This document shows positions 1-8,663 of a DNA stretch of 64,000 nt, in pieces. Both the position numbers and the translations under genes were made by a program. Origin of the DNA: Clavibacter michiganensis subsp. insidiosus (GTDB taxonomy: Bacteria; Actinomycetota; Actinomycetes; Actinomycetales; Microbacteriaceae); NCBI RefSeq assembly GCF_002240565.1, contig NZ_MZMO01000001.1:1922001-1986000 (forward strand), in the 5' to 3' direction. The notes under the pieces were generated by a model. It was not told the DNA's origin. It did not search any database and worked only from the letters and a program-made list of their open reading frames with translations. Each line of letters begins with the position of its first letter. Position 1 is the stretch's first letter.

Positions 1-718
1 GCACGAGCGCCTCGCCGCTGCGGCCGGCGATCGCCGCGTCCGCGACCGCGAAGGCGTTGATCTCGACCCGGCCGCCGTAGTACTGGTCGACCGTGACCTC
101 GGTGATCTCGTGGGCCGTGTCGGAGATGAGCTGCTGGCACGCCGACGCGAGCTCGCTCACGTCGTCCTGGAACGCCGCGACGAGCTGCCGCACGGCACCC
201 GGCGTGATGGAGCGCTTCGCTGCCCGGAACTCGGCGACGGCGAAGTCGTGCTTCTCGCTGTCCTTCTTGAGCTCCGCGCACACGATCTCGATGCCGCCGC
301 CGGTGCCCGCGCGCACGGCATCGAGGAGCTTCTTGCCGCGCACTCCCCCGGCGTGCCGGAGCACCACGTAGGTGTCGTCGGCCGGCGAGTCGAGGTAGGC
401 CACGGCGTCGAGCAGGAACTGGTCCGAGCACTTCTCCACGTTGACGACCCGGATGAGCCGCGGCTCGGCGAAGAGGGACGGGCTCGCCAGCGTGATGAGC
501 TCGCCCGGCGCGTACGAGTCGGCCTCGATGTCCGAGACCTCGATGCGGGGGTCCTCCGCCGTGAGGATGTCGCGGAGGCGTCGCATCGCCCGGTCGGCGA
601 GGAGGGCCTCGGTGCCGGACACGAGGACGATGGGCGCCGGCCGCACCGCGTCCCACGGGAGCTGCGGGATGGCCGCGGAGGGCTTCGCGGCCGTGCTGCG
701 GGACGTCCTGGTCGCCAT
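1..718 (-). CDS. holA: DNA polymerase III subunit delta, partial (3' end outside window)
   Basis: Clamp-loader delta subunit, which opens the beta sliding clamp in the replisome. The reading frame starts at ATG 718 and runs off the left edge, giving about 239 residues. Seen: an N-terminal stretch with PIVLVSGTEALLADRAM (nucleotide-binding-like fold start), DPRIEVSDIEADSY, SPSLFAEPRLIRVVNVEK and later VRQLVAAFQDDVSELASACQQL, the order typical of HolA. It lies 93 bases downstream of comEC on the same strand, the usual comEA-comEC-holA order of Gram-positive bacteria. The C-terminal collar domain is not in the window. Confidence 0.93.
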   Translation of the reverse strand, partial: MATRTSRSTAAKPSAAIPQLPWDAVRPAPIVLVSGTEALLADRAMRRLRDILTAEDPRIEVSDIEADSYAPGELITLASPSLFAEPRLIRVVNVEKCSDQFLLDAVAYLDSPADDTYVVLRHAGGVRGKKLLDAVRAGTGGGIEIVCAELKKDSEKHDFAVAEFRAAKRSITPGAVRQLVAAFQDDVSELASACQQLISDTAHEITEVTVDQYYGGRVEINAFAVADAAIAGRSGEALV

Positions 719-738
719 GCGGGTCCTTCCGGGAGCGT

Positions 739-756
739 GCGGGTGCGGGTGCGGGT
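739..756. repeat. GCGGGT hexamer tandem repeat, three copies
   Basis: Three perfect copies of GCGGGT followed by a partial fourth, in the 93-base gap between the comEC stop and the holA start. Nothing else recognisable is in that gap. Confidence 0.6.
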
Positions 757-811
757 GCGTCGACGTGCACCGGGTGGCCCGGCGGTGGGCGGGTGGTCGG
801 GCGGATCCAGG

Positions 812-2554
812 TTAGCCGCCGGGGGCGACGTCGCCCGGCCCCGCGACGGCGTCCGGAGGTCGTCGCGGCGCTGCGGGTCGACCGAGCGCGACCACCGCGA
901 CGACCAGGGCGATCGCGACCGCGAGGGCGATGACGCCGACGGGCCCGGCTGCCCAGGGCACGCGGCCCGCGGGGAGACGCGACGTGACGGACGCGACCGC
1001 GGCGATCCACGATGCGGGCAGCCACGCCAGCCGCAGCACGAGACCGCCCGCCGCCGGCCAGACGGGCAGGACGACGCAGGCGACGAGCCCGCCGATGGTG
1101 GCGGGGGCGGCGGCGGGCTCGGCGAGGACGTTGGCGAGCACGCCGTGCACGGGCAGGCCGGGTTGCAGCACGAGGAGCACCGGCTGGCACGCCACCTGCG
1201 CGGCGACCGGGATCGCGAGCGCCTCGGCCAAGCGGCGCGGCATGCGGCGCGACAGGCGGTCCGCGAGCGGCGGCGCGAGCACGAGGAGCCCGGCCGTCGC
1301 CAGCACGCTCAGGGCGAAGCCGAGGTCGCGGGCCAGCCAAGGATCACCCGTGAGCAGGGCGACCACGGCCGCGGAGAGGGCGGGCAGGCCGCGGGAGGGC
1401 CGGCCGGACGCGGTGGAGACGATGAGCACGGCGGCCATGACGGCGGCGCGCAGCACGCTGGGCTGCGGGGTCACCAGGATCACGAACGCGCCAAGGGCCG
1501 CCAGCGCCGCGACCGCTCGCGCCGGTCGCCGGAGCCCGACGGCGGCCGCCAGCGCGAGCACGAGCCCCACGATGACCGCGCAGTTCGCGCCGGAGACGGC
1601 CGTGAGGTGCGTGAGCGAGCTGTCCTTCATGGTCTGCGCGAGGGCGGGCGTCACCGCCGACACGTCGCCGATCGCGAGCCCGGGCAGCAGCTGCGCCCCC
1701 GGTCCGCCGAGGTCGGCGGCGGCGCCGGCGAGGCCGGAGCGGAGGCCGTCGGCGATCCCGAACGGGCCGACGGGATCGCCCACGGGCTCGGGTGCGCCGC
1801 GCGCGAGGAGGAGGTAGGCCGCGCGATCACCAGCATCCGCGGCCCGGACGGCGGCGGTCAGCCGCACGACGGCCCCCACGCCCAGTCGATCCCGCCCGGG
1901 ACCATCGCCGGGGTCGCCGGCAGCGGCGAAGACCACGACGGGCACCGGGGCCGGCAGCAGCAGCGTGTCGTCCACCGTCCGCCCGCCCGCCTCGCGGCCG
2001 ACGTGGACCGCGGTGAGGTGCGCGACGATCCGCACCCGGTCGACGCGGCCGGAGCCGCTCCCCGAGCGCGAGGCGACCGGGGCGGGAGGCTCATCGACGA
2101 CGGCGTCCGCGACCACCGTGCCGTCCGCGTGCGCGGCGGCGTCCAGGATCTCCGGGTGGCGCGACGGCTCCCGGGCGGCGGCGGCCCCGAGGAGCATGGC
2201 CGTCAACCCGGAGGCGACCGCCAGCACGGCCGCACGCCGGCGGAACCGGGCCGCCGACGCCTCCGCCCCAAGCGGTGACCGCCGACGGGGGACGCGCCGC
2301 TCGGCGTGCACGGGACCCGTCGCGGTGGATCGTGCCCGCGCGCGCACCGCCGACCGGACGGCGATCCCGGCGGACACCAGCGCCACCGACGCGGCGACGA
2401 CGGCCGACGGCGCGGACGCCCCGCGGACGCCGATCGCGAGCGCGGTGGCCGACCAGCCGACGGCTGCCGGGATCGCCAGTCGGAGGTCGACCGCACCCGA
2501 CCGCCATCGCCTGGGGCCGCCCGAGCCGCCGGAAGCCCCTGACCTCCGCGTCAC
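812..2554 (-). CDS. comEC: ComEC/Rec2-type DNA uptake channel, lacking the metallo-beta-lactamase domain
   Basis: Membrane channel that moves single-stranded transforming DNA across the cytoplasmic membrane. It has 580 residues: N-terminal membrane helices, a DUF4131-like soluble region, then the competence domain with LLPGLAIGDVSAVT, LTHLTAVSGANCAVI and DLGFALSVLATAGLLVLAPPL, and a final run of helices ending at about residue 560. Typical ComEC proteins of about 750-800 residues continue with a metallo-beta-lactamase domain; here the protein stops after the channel, and holA begins 93 bases later, so there is no room for it. The start overlaps the comEA stop by 4 bases (ATGA), indicating translational coupling. 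Confidence 0.9.
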   Translation of the reverse strand: MTRRSGASGGSGGPRRWRSGAVDLRLAIPAAVGWSATALAIGVRGASAPSAVVAASVALVSAGIAVRSAVRARARSTATGPVHAERRVPRRRSPLGAEASAARFRRRAAVLAVASGLTAMLLGAAAAREPSRHPEILDAAAHADGTVVADAVVDEPPAPVASRSGSGSGRVDRVRIVAHLTAVHVGREAGGRTVDDTLLLPAPVPVVVFAAAGDPGDGPGRDRLGVGAVVRLTAAVRAADAGDRAAYLLLARGAPEPVGDPVGPFGIADGLRSGLAGAAADLGGPGAQLLPGLAIGDVSAVTPALAQTMKDSSLTHLTAVSGANCAVIVGLVLALAAAVGLRRPARAVAALAALGAFVILVTPQPSVLRAAVMAAVLIVSTASGRPSRGLPALSAAVVALLTGDPWLARDLGFALSVLATAGLLVLAPPLADRLSRRMPRRLAEALAIPVAAQVACQPVLLVLQPGLPVHGVLANVLAEPAAAPATIGGLVACVVLPVWPAAGGLVLRLAWLPASWIAAVASVTSRLPAGRVPWAAGPVGVIALAVAIALVVAVVALGRPAAPRRPPDAVAGPGDVAPGG

Positions 2555-3495
2555 ACCCGCACCAGCGGGGTGAGCGACGCGAGCGTGCGGTCGCCGATGC
2601 CCGGGACCCGTCCCAGGTCGGCGACGCGCGCGAAGCGACCGTGCGCGGAGCGCCAGGCGATGATGCGCGCGGCGAGGGACGGGCCGACGCGCGGGAGCGT
2701 CTCCAGCTGCTCCGCCGTGGCGGTGTTGAGGTCGACCGGTGCGGACGGGCTCGCGCTCCCGGCGCCGCCGCCGGCCGCTCCTGCCGGGGCCGCCGTCGGC
2801 GTCTCCCCCTGGCGCGGGACGACGAGCTGCTCGCCGTCGGAGAGGACGCGCGCCAGGTTCACGCCCGCGGTGTCGGCGCCGTCGGCGAAGCCGTGCGCGG
2901 CGGCGAGGGCGTCGACGACGCGGCTGCCCGGAGCCAGCGGGAACAGCCCCGGGGAGACGACCGCGCCGACCACGTGCACGTAGATGGGCGTCCGCGCGCC
3001 GTCCGCGGATCCGCCTCCCCCGCCGTCCGCGTCGCCCGCGCCGGCTGTGCCCGCGTCCCCGGCGTCGCCGGCCGCATCAGCGTGCGCGGGACCGTCCGAT
3101 GGGTCGGAACCCGTGCTCGCGTGCGCCGCCGAGCTCGGACGCGCGGCGGCGGGCGCCGTCGGGGAGGCGTCGCCGGCCGACTGGACTGCGGTCACGAGGA
3201 TCGTCACCACGAGCGCGGCGCCGACCAGCACGGCCGCTGCCCCGACGCCGACGCGGAGCCGGACGCGCACCCGCTGACCGGGCAGCGGACGCGCGTCGGC
3301 GCGTGCGCGGGACGCGGGGACGTCGTCGATGAGCGGCTCCTCGTCGACCGGCTCCTCGTCGCGTGGCTCCACGTCGGATCGCTCACGCCACGGCCGCACG
3401 GCGTCCGAGGGCCAGGCGGAGTCGGTCACCGAGCCGTCGTCCGTCCATGCCGGCTGCTCGGTGGCTTCGGGTCCGGGACGGCGGAGGGGGCGCAT
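2551..3495 (-). CDS. comEA: ComEA-type DNA-binding competence protein (SLBB + helix-hairpin-helix)
   Basis: Membrane-anchored DNA receptor that hands DNA to ComEC. It has 314 residues. Seen: a long acidic/arginine-rich cytoplasmic N-terminus, one transmembrane helix at about residues 85-110 (VGVGAAAVLVGAALVVTILV), a low-complexity Ala/Gly/Asp linker, an SLBB domain (YVHVVGAVVSPGLFPL), and a C-terminal double helix-hairpin-helix (VDLNTATAEQLETLPRVGPS ... GRVPGIGDRTLASL). First gene of comEA-comEC-holA. The protein is longer than many ComEA because of the N-terminal tail and linker. Confidence 0.92.
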   Translation of the reverse strand: MRPLRRPGPEATEQPAWTDDGSVTDSAWPSDAVRPWRERSDVEPRDEEPVDEEPLIDDVPASRARADARPLPGQRVRVRLRVGVGAAAVLVGAALVVTILVTAVQSAGDASPTAPAAARPSSAAHASTGSDPSDGPAHADAAGDAGDAGTAGAGDADGGGGGSADGARTPIYVHVVGAVVSPGLFPLAPGSRVVDALAAAHGFADGADTAGVNLARVLSDGEQLVVPRQGETPTAAPAGAAGGGAGSASPSAPVDLNTATAEQLETLPRVGPSLAARIIAWRSAHGRFARVADLGRVPGIGDRTLASLTPLVRV

Positions 3496-3581
3496 GCGGG
3501 CACGGTAGGCGGTGCGCGGCGGCAGCCCGGCCGCACGGAACGGTCTGGGGATCGCCGACGCGGATCCGCCCTGGGATGGAG

Positions 3582-3610
3582 CGAGGGCGGCCGTCTCCGG
3601 GCCGCCCTCG
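3582..3610 (-). terminator. Intrinsic terminator behind leuS
   Basis: Perfect 11-bp inverted repeat CGAGGGCGGCC / GGCCGCCCTCG with a 7-base loop, 33 bases past the leuS stop and upstream of comEA. There is no clear T-tract, as is common in high-GC actinobacteria. Confidence 0.7.
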
Positions 3611-3642
3611 TCTCACCGCGGCGTCGTGTCGCCGGCCGCCCC

Positions 3643-6201
3643 TCAGCGCGCGGGCGTGGTGGTGATGCTCACGATCTTCGGCGCGCGCACGATGACCTTG
3701 TCGATCGTGCGTCCCGCGGTGGACCGCTTGACGCCCGCCGTCTCGCGCGCGAGCGCCTCGAGCTCGTCGGCGCCGATCTTCGCGTCGACCTCGAGCTTGT
3801 CGCGCACCTTGCCGTCGACCTGCACCACGGCCGTGACCGTGTTCACGACGAGCAGGTTGCGCTCCGCCTTGCGCCAGCCCGCGAACGCGACCGAGCCCTC
3901 GCGGCCGAGGCGCTTCCACATGTCCTCCGCCGTGTAGGGCGCGAACAGGCTCAGGGCGATGGCGACGACCTCGGTGGCCTCGCGCACCGCCGCGTCGCCG
4001 CCGCCCGGGCCCTGGTCGATGGTCTTGCGGATGGCGTTGACGAGCTCCATCGTGCGCGCGACGACGACGTTGAACTTGAACGCCTCGAGCATGCCGGGCG
4101 CCTCGGCGAGGAAGCGGTGGGTGACGCGGCGCAGCGCCTCGTCCCCCGTCTTCCACTCCACCTCGGGGGCGCTCGTGATGTCGCCCGTGAGCCGCCAGGC
4201 GCGCGCCAGGAACTTCGCGGATCCGGACGGGGAGACGTCCTCCCAGTCGATGTCGTCCTCCGGCGGGCCGGCGAACGCCATGGTCAGGCGGATGGCGTCG
4301 ACGCCGTGGCGGTCCATCTCGCTCCCGAGGTCGACCCCGCCCTTGCTCTTCGACATCTTGCTGCCGCCGGAGAGCACCATGCCCTGGTTGAGCAGCGCGC
4401 TGAACGGCTCGGTGAAGGTGACGTAGCCCAGGTCGAACAGGACCTTGGTGATGAAGCGCGCGTACAGCAGGTGCAGGATCGCGTGCTCCACGCCGCCCAC
4501 GTACTGGTCGATGGGCGCCCAGCGGTCGGCGTCGGCCGGGTCGAACGCCTTCGTGGCGTCGTTCGGCGACAGGAAGCGCAGCCAGTACCAGGAGCTGTCC
4601 ATGAACGTGTCCATGGTGTCGGGGTCGCGCGTGGCGGGGCTGCCGTCGACCGGGCTCGGCACGTTCGACCACTCCGTGGCGGCGGCGAGCGGCGACTTGC
4701 CCTTCGGCGTGAGGTCGAGGCCCTCGGTGCCCGGCAGGCGGACGGGCAGCTGGTCCTCCGGGACGCGGATCTCACGGCCCTCGGCGTCGTAGACGATGGG
4801 GATGGGCGTGCCCCAGAAGCGCTGGCGCGAGATGAGCCAGTCGCGCAGGCGGAAGCTCTTGGCGGCGCGGCCGCGGCCCTCCGCCTCCAGCTGCTCGATG
4901 ACGCGCTTGATGGCCGGCTGCTTGCTCAGGCCGTTCAGCGCGCCGGAGTTGATGAGGCGGCCCTCGCCGGGGAGCGCCACGCCCGTGCGCCCGGGCAGCA
5001 CCTCCTCGAGGTCGGGCAGCTCGCCGTCCTCGGGGATGATGCGGATCGCACCCGTGACGGGCTGCGTCGTGTCGACCACGACGCGCACCGGCAGGTCGAA
5101 GGCGCGCGCGAAGTCGAGGTCGCGCTGGTCGTGCGCGGGCACGGCCATGACCGCGCCCGTGCCGTAGTCGGCGAGCACGTAGTCGGCGGCCCAGACGGGG
5201 ATCCGCTCCCCGTTGACCGGGTTGATCGCCGTGCGCCCGAGCGGGATGCCGGTCTTGGGGCGGTCGGTCGTGGAGCGCTCGATCTCGTTGAGGCGCTGCG
5301 TGCGCTCGAGGTAGCCGCGGAAGTCCTCGCGGATCTCCTCGGACGCGCCCTCGACGAGCTCCGCGGCCAGGTCGCTGTCGGGCGCGACGACCATGAAGGT
5401 TGCGCCGTGCAGCGTGTCGGGACGCGTGGTGAAGACCGTGACGGGCTCGTCGCGGCCCTCGACGACGAAGTCGACCTCGGCGCCGATGGAGCGGCCGATC
5501 CAGTTGCGCTGCATGCTGATGACCTTGGCGGGCCAGGTGCCCTCGAGCTGGTTGAGGTCGTCGACGAGGCGGTCGGCGTAGTCGGTGATGCGCAGGTACC
5601 ACTGCGTGAGCTTCTTCTTGACGACGACGGCGCCCGAGCGGTCGGACGTGCCGTCGGGCAGCACCTGCTCGTTGGCGAGCACGGTCTGGTCCACCGGGTC
5701 CCAGTTGACCCAGCTGTCCTTCCGGTAGGCGAGGCCCTTCTCGTGCATCTTGAGGAACAGCCACTGGTTCCACTGGTAGTACTCGGGGTCGCTCGTGTGG
5801 AGCTCGCGCTCCCAGTCGAAGGAGAGGCCGTAGCGCTTCATCGACCGCTTCTGCTGGTCGATGTTGGCGTAGGTCCACTCGCGCGGGTCGACCCCGCGCT
5901 TGATGGCGGCGTTCTCGGCGGGCAGGCCGAACGAGTCCCAGCCGATGGGGTGGAGGACGTTGAAGCCCTGCTGGCGCCAGTAGCGCGCGACCGCGTCGCC
6001 GAGCGCGAACGCCTCGGCGTGGCCCATGTGCAGGTCGCCCGAGGGGTACGGGAACATGTCGAGGATGTACTTGCGCGGGCGGCTGTCGCTCGCGTCCGGC
6101 GTGCGGAACGGCTGCTCGCGCTCCCAGACCGCCGACCACTCGGCCTCGATGGCGCGGAAGTCGTAGGTGTCGCCGGGGGTGTCGGGTGTCTCGTGTGCCA
6201 A
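3643..6201 (-). CDS. leuS: Leucyl-tRNA synthetase
   Basis: Charges tRNA-Leu with leucine in the cytoplasm. It has 852 residues, a normal bacterial length. Class I signatures are present: the HIGH-type motif in [14 protein letters not shown] near residue 55 and the KMSKS loop in [16 protein letters not shown] near residue 620. Between them lies the CP1 editing domain ([18 protein letters not shown]). The start [15 protein letters not shown] at 6201 fits homologues. Monocistronic, with a strong terminator 33 bases behind it. I saw no T-box leader in the 51 bases upstream. Confidence 0.97.
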   Translation of the reverse strand: MAHETPDTPGDTYDFRAIEAEWSAVWEREQPFRTPDASDSRPRKYILDMFPYPSGDLHMGHAEAFALGDAVARYWRQQGFNVLHPIGWDSFGLPAENAAIKRGVDPREWTYANIDQQKRSMKRYGLSFDWERELHTSDPEYYQWNQWLFLKMHEKGLAYRKDSWVNWDPVDQTVLANEQVLPDGTSDRSGAVVVKKKLTQWYLRITDYADRLVDDLNQLEGTWPAKVISMQRNWIGRSIGAEVDFVVEGRDEPVTVFTTRPDTLHGATFMVVAPDSDLAAELVEGASEEIREDFRGYLERTQRLNEIERSTTDRPKTGIPLGRTAINPVNGERIPVWAADYVLADYGTGAVMAVPAHDQRDLDFARAFDLPVRVVVDTTQPVTGAIRIIPEDGELPDLEEVLPGRTGVALPGEGRLINSGALNGLSKQPAIKRVIEQLEAEGRGRAAKSFRLRDWLISRQRFWGTPIPIVYDAEGREIRVPEDQLPVRLPGTEGLDLTPKGKSPLAAATEWSNVPSPVDGSPATRDPDTMDTFMDSSWYWLRFLSPNDATKAFDPADADRWAPIDQYVGGVEHAILHLLYARFITKVLFDLGYVTFTEPFSALLNQGMVLSGGSKMSKSKGGVDLGSEMDRHGVDAIRLTMAFAGPPEDDIDWEDVSPSGSAKFLARAWRLTGDITSAPEVEWKTGDEALRRVTHRFLAEAPGMLEAFKFNVVVARTMELVNAIRKTIDQGPGGGDAAVREATEVVAIALSLFAPYTAEDMWKRLGREGSVAFAGWRKAERNLLVVNTVTAVVQVDGKVRDKLEVDAKIGADELEALARETAGVKRSTAGRTIDKVIVRAPKIVSITTTPAR

Positions 6202-6252
6202 GGGCGCTCTCGATTCGATGCGGGGGTCGCGGCCGTGAAGGCCTCGACAAGA

Positions 6253-7773
6253 CTAGTGAACGCGCGGGCGCGGTCCCGAACCGGTGGGAGGGGCTGCCGG
6301 TCGGGCCGGATCGGGCGCGCTGGGGAGGGGCGGACGCGACGAGCGGGGCTCGCCGCGCGGCGGCTCCAGGCGGCCCGCCCGGACGGCGGCCAGGAGCGGC
6401 GCGGCCTTCACGCGCACCTCCTCGAGCTCCTCCTCGGGGACGGACAGCGCCGTGATCCCGCCGCCGGCGCCGACCGTCGCGCGGCCGTCCGTGACGACGA
6501 CCGAGCGGATCACCATGGCGAGGTCGACGCGGCCGTCGTCGCCGAACCAGCCGAACGCGCCCGCGTAGACGCCGCGCGGCCCGCCCTCGAGCGCGGCGAG
6601 GATGCCGACGGCCGCGGACTTCGGGGCACCCGTCATGGATCCCGCGGGGAACAGGGCGCGCACGGCGTCGACGGCCGAGACGCCCGGGGCCAGCTCCCCC
6701 TCGACGCGGCTCACGAGCTGGTGTACCTGCGCGTAGGCCTCGACGGCGAAGAGGCTCGTGACGCGCACGGATCCGAGCACGCACACGCGGCTGAGGTCGT
6801 TGCGCATGAGGTCGACGATCATGACGTTCTCGGCGCGCTCCTTCTCGCTGGCGAGGAGGTCGGCGCGCGCCCGCGCGTCGGCGGCGGGATCGGCATGGCG
6901 GGGTCGCGTGCCCTTGATGGGCAGGGTGCGGAGCGTGCCACCCGCGTCGACCTCCACGAACCGCTCGGGCGAGGCGCTGACGAGGGCCGTGCCGCCCACG
7001 CGGAGGAAGGCGCCGTGGTGGGTGGGGCTGAGGGCGCGGAGGGCGAGGTGCACGCGGACGGAGTCGACGGCTCCCGGGACCTCCGCGCTGTTCGTGAGGC
7101 AGAGCTGGTACGCGTCGCCACGGCGGATGGACTCCTGGCAGGAGCGGATGAGGTCGAGGTAGGCGTCGTCGTCGTGGCGCCAGACGGGGGTGGCGTCGAC
7201 GTCCTCGTCCGCGGTGCGCGGGACGGGAGGCGCGCCCGACGCGGCCGTGCGGGCGAGCTCCTCCTCGACGGCGTGCGGCCACGGATCCCCGGCGCGGGCG
7301 ACGGCCCAGACCTCCCCCGCCGCGTGGTCGAAGGCGAGGAGGCGGTCGACGCGGATGGCGGCGGCGGGCACCGGGGACGTTGCGTCGGCGGGCGCGCTCG
7401 GCGGGGCGTGGTGGAGCGGGACGGTCTCCGTCCAGGCGTCGTGCGGGATCCAGCCGACCACGCCCAGCCGGAAGGCGAGGCCGTCCGGGAGCGGGGCCTC
7501 GGCGGCGTGAGCGGGCGCGGGCGAGGAGCGCGGGCCCGGGGACGCGGGCAGCATCCCCGCCAGTCCCGCGAACACGCCCCGTGGCCACTCCGCGGTCGTG
7601 CCGGCGGACGCCGCGAGGTAGCTCCAGCCCTCCCCCGCCGAGTCGTCGAGCCAGGCGACGTCGCCGGCCCGCTCGTCCGCGAAGATCGCGAGGAACACCG
7701 CCTCCGGGTCGTGCCAGGCGTCCAGCCGTCGGCCGACGACCTGCCCCGCGGCGCGCGCGTCGGCCTCGTGCAT
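6253..7773 (-). CDS. pabB: Aminodeoxychorismate synthase component I / anthranilate synthase component I family
   Basis: Chorismate-using enzyme that makes 4-amino-4-deoxychorismate for folate, together with a glutamine amidotransferase subunit encoded elsewhere. It has 506 residues with a full chorismate-binding domain: LRTLPIKGTRPR (the Lys of PIKGT favours PabB over TrpE, which has PIAGT), ERAENVMIVDLMRNDLSRVC and GSMTGAPKSAAV. No amidotransferase domain is fused. It is divergent from the class IV aminotransferase (pabC-like) gene only 53 bases away, which supports a folate role. The basic, proline-rich C-terminus (last ~35 residues) is likely disordered. Confidence 0.85.
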   Translation of the reverse strand: MHEADARAAGQVVGRRLDAWHDPEAVFLAIFADERAGDVAWLDDSAGEGWSYLAASAGTTAEWPRGVFAGLAGMLPASPGPRSSPAPAHAAEAPLPDGLAFRLGVVGWIPHDAWTETVPLHHAPPSAPADATSPVPAAAIRVDRLLAFDHAAGEVWAVARAGDPWPHAVEEELARTAASGAPPVPRTADEDVDATPVWRHDDDAYLDLIRSCQESIRRGDAYQLCLTNSAEVPGAVDSVRVHLALRALSPTHHGAFLRVGGTALVSASPERFVEVDAGGTLRTLPIKGTRPRHADPAADARARADLLASEKERAENVMIVDLMRNDLSRVCVLGSVRVTSLFAVEAYAQVHQLVSRVEGELAPGVSAVDAVRALFPAGSMTGAPKSAAVGILAALEGGPRGVYAGAFGWFGDDGRVDLAMVIRSVVVTDGRATVGAGGGITALSVPEEELEEVRVKAAPLLAAVRAGRLEPPRGEPRSSRPPLPSAPDPARPAAPPTGSGPRPRVH

Positions 7774-7813
7774 GCTCGGCCTCCCGGTGTCGTGAGCGCA
7801 CCCGGTGGCCGCC

Positions 7814-7819
7814 TAGCCT
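7814..7819 (+). promoter_or_regulatory. -10 element for a leaderless pabC mRNA
   Basis: TAGCCT ends 7 bases before the ATG at 7827, so transcription would begin at or next to the start codon. There is no Shine-Dalgarno sequence. Leaderless messages with TANNNT boxes at this spacing are common in actinobacteria. Confidence 0.5.
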
Positions 7820-7826
7820 CAAGGGT

Positions 7827-8645
7827 ATGAGTTCCGAGACGATCCTCCGGTGGACCGCGGCGGGCTGGGCGGCGGAGCCCGCGGATCCCGCCGGTGGAGG
7901 GATCGAGGAGGCGCGACCCGCCGGGCACCGGGTGCTCGCGGCCGACTCGTTCCTCGTCGACGACGGCCGCGTCCTCGCGCTCGACGTGCACCGCCAGCGG
8001 TTCCTCGCGTCGCTGCGCCTGCAGGGCGCGGCCGTGCCGGATCCCGCCGCCTTCCTCGACGCCGCGGTCGCCGCGCTGCCCCGGGACGGCGCGTGGTTCC
8101 CGCGCGTCGAGGCGCTCCGCGGACCCGACGGCGACACCGCGCGGCTCCTCGTGCGGCCGGCGCCGGAGCGCACGGCGTCGGTGGTGCTCCGCGACCACGA
8201 CGGGCCGGATCCGCGCACGATGCCGCGCGTCAAGGGACCGGACCTGCACGCGCTGGGAGCCCTGCGCAGCCGCGCGTCCCGGTACGGCGCGGGCGAGGCG
8301 GTGATCCTCGCGGCCGACGGCACGATCGTGGAGGGCGCCTACAGCGCGATCCTGTGGTGGCACGGCGACGCCCTCGCGGTCGTCGAGGGCGACGTGCCGC
8401 GGATCCCGAGCGTCACCGAGCGCAGCATCGTCGCCCTGGCGACGGCCCTCGGCGTCGACGTGCTGCACGAGCGTCCGCGGCCGGCTGACCTCGACGGCCG
8501 CGAGGTGTGGGCGGTCAGCGCCCTGCACGGGATCCGGCTGGTGCGCGGCTGGATCGACGGCCCGGCCACCGCGGCCGAGCCCGGCCGGGCGCGCGCGTGG
8601 CGCACGCGGCTGGATGCGCTGCGGCGCGAGCTGCCCGCGGGCTGA
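7827..8645 (+). CDS. pabC: Class IV aminotransferase, probable aminodeoxychorismate lyase
   Basis: PLP enzyme expected to release 4-aminobenzoate and pyruvate from aminodeoxychorismate. It has 272 residues from ATG 7827, chosen because the frame upstream is shadow sequence and a TAGCCT box sits 7 bases before it. Seen: the class IV core with MPRVKGPDLHALGALRSRA (candidate PLP lysine), GAGEAVILAADGTIVEGAYSAILWW and IPSVTERSIVALATALGVDV. The same family includes branched-chain and D-amino-acid aminotransferases, so the assignment rests partly on the divergent pabB neighbour. Confidence 0.78.
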   Translation: MSSETILRWTAAGWAAEPADPAGGGIEEARPAGHRVLAADSFLVDDGRVLALDVHRQRFLASLRLQGAAVPDPAAFLDAAVAALPRDGAWFPRVEALRGPDGDTARLLVRPAPERTASVVLRDHDGPDPRTMPRVKGPDLHALGALRSRASRYGAGEAVILAADGTIVEGAYSAILWWHGDALAVVEGDVPRIPSVTERSIVALATALGVDVLHERPRPADLDGREVWAVSALHGIRLVRGWIDGPATAAEPGRARAWRTRLDALRRELPAG

Positions 8646-8663
8646 CGACGGCGCGTCAGCCCG
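8638..8663. terminator. Bidirectional hairpin carrying both convergent stop codons
   Basis: Perfect 10-bp inverted repeat CGGGCTGACG / CGTCAGCCCG around a 6-base loop. Each arm contains the TGA stop of one gene: pabC (8643-8645) on the plus strand and cydC (8658-8656) on the minus strand. It probably terminates both. Confidence 0.65.

Noticed and set aside
739..756. GCGGGT repeats as remnants of the missing ComEC domain
   Set aside because: Too short, and without any coding similarity to a metallo-beta-lactamase domain.
6202..6252. T-box or other leader upstream of leuS
   Set aside because: Only 51 bases separate leuS from pabB, and no T-box core or antiterminator structure is visible.
2275..7830. 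Very long open frame (over 1800 codons) on the plus strand
   Set aside because: It is antisense to comEC, comEA, leuS and pabB and has arginine/valine/histidine-rich shadow composition with no domain. Such frames arise because stop codons are rare at this GC content.
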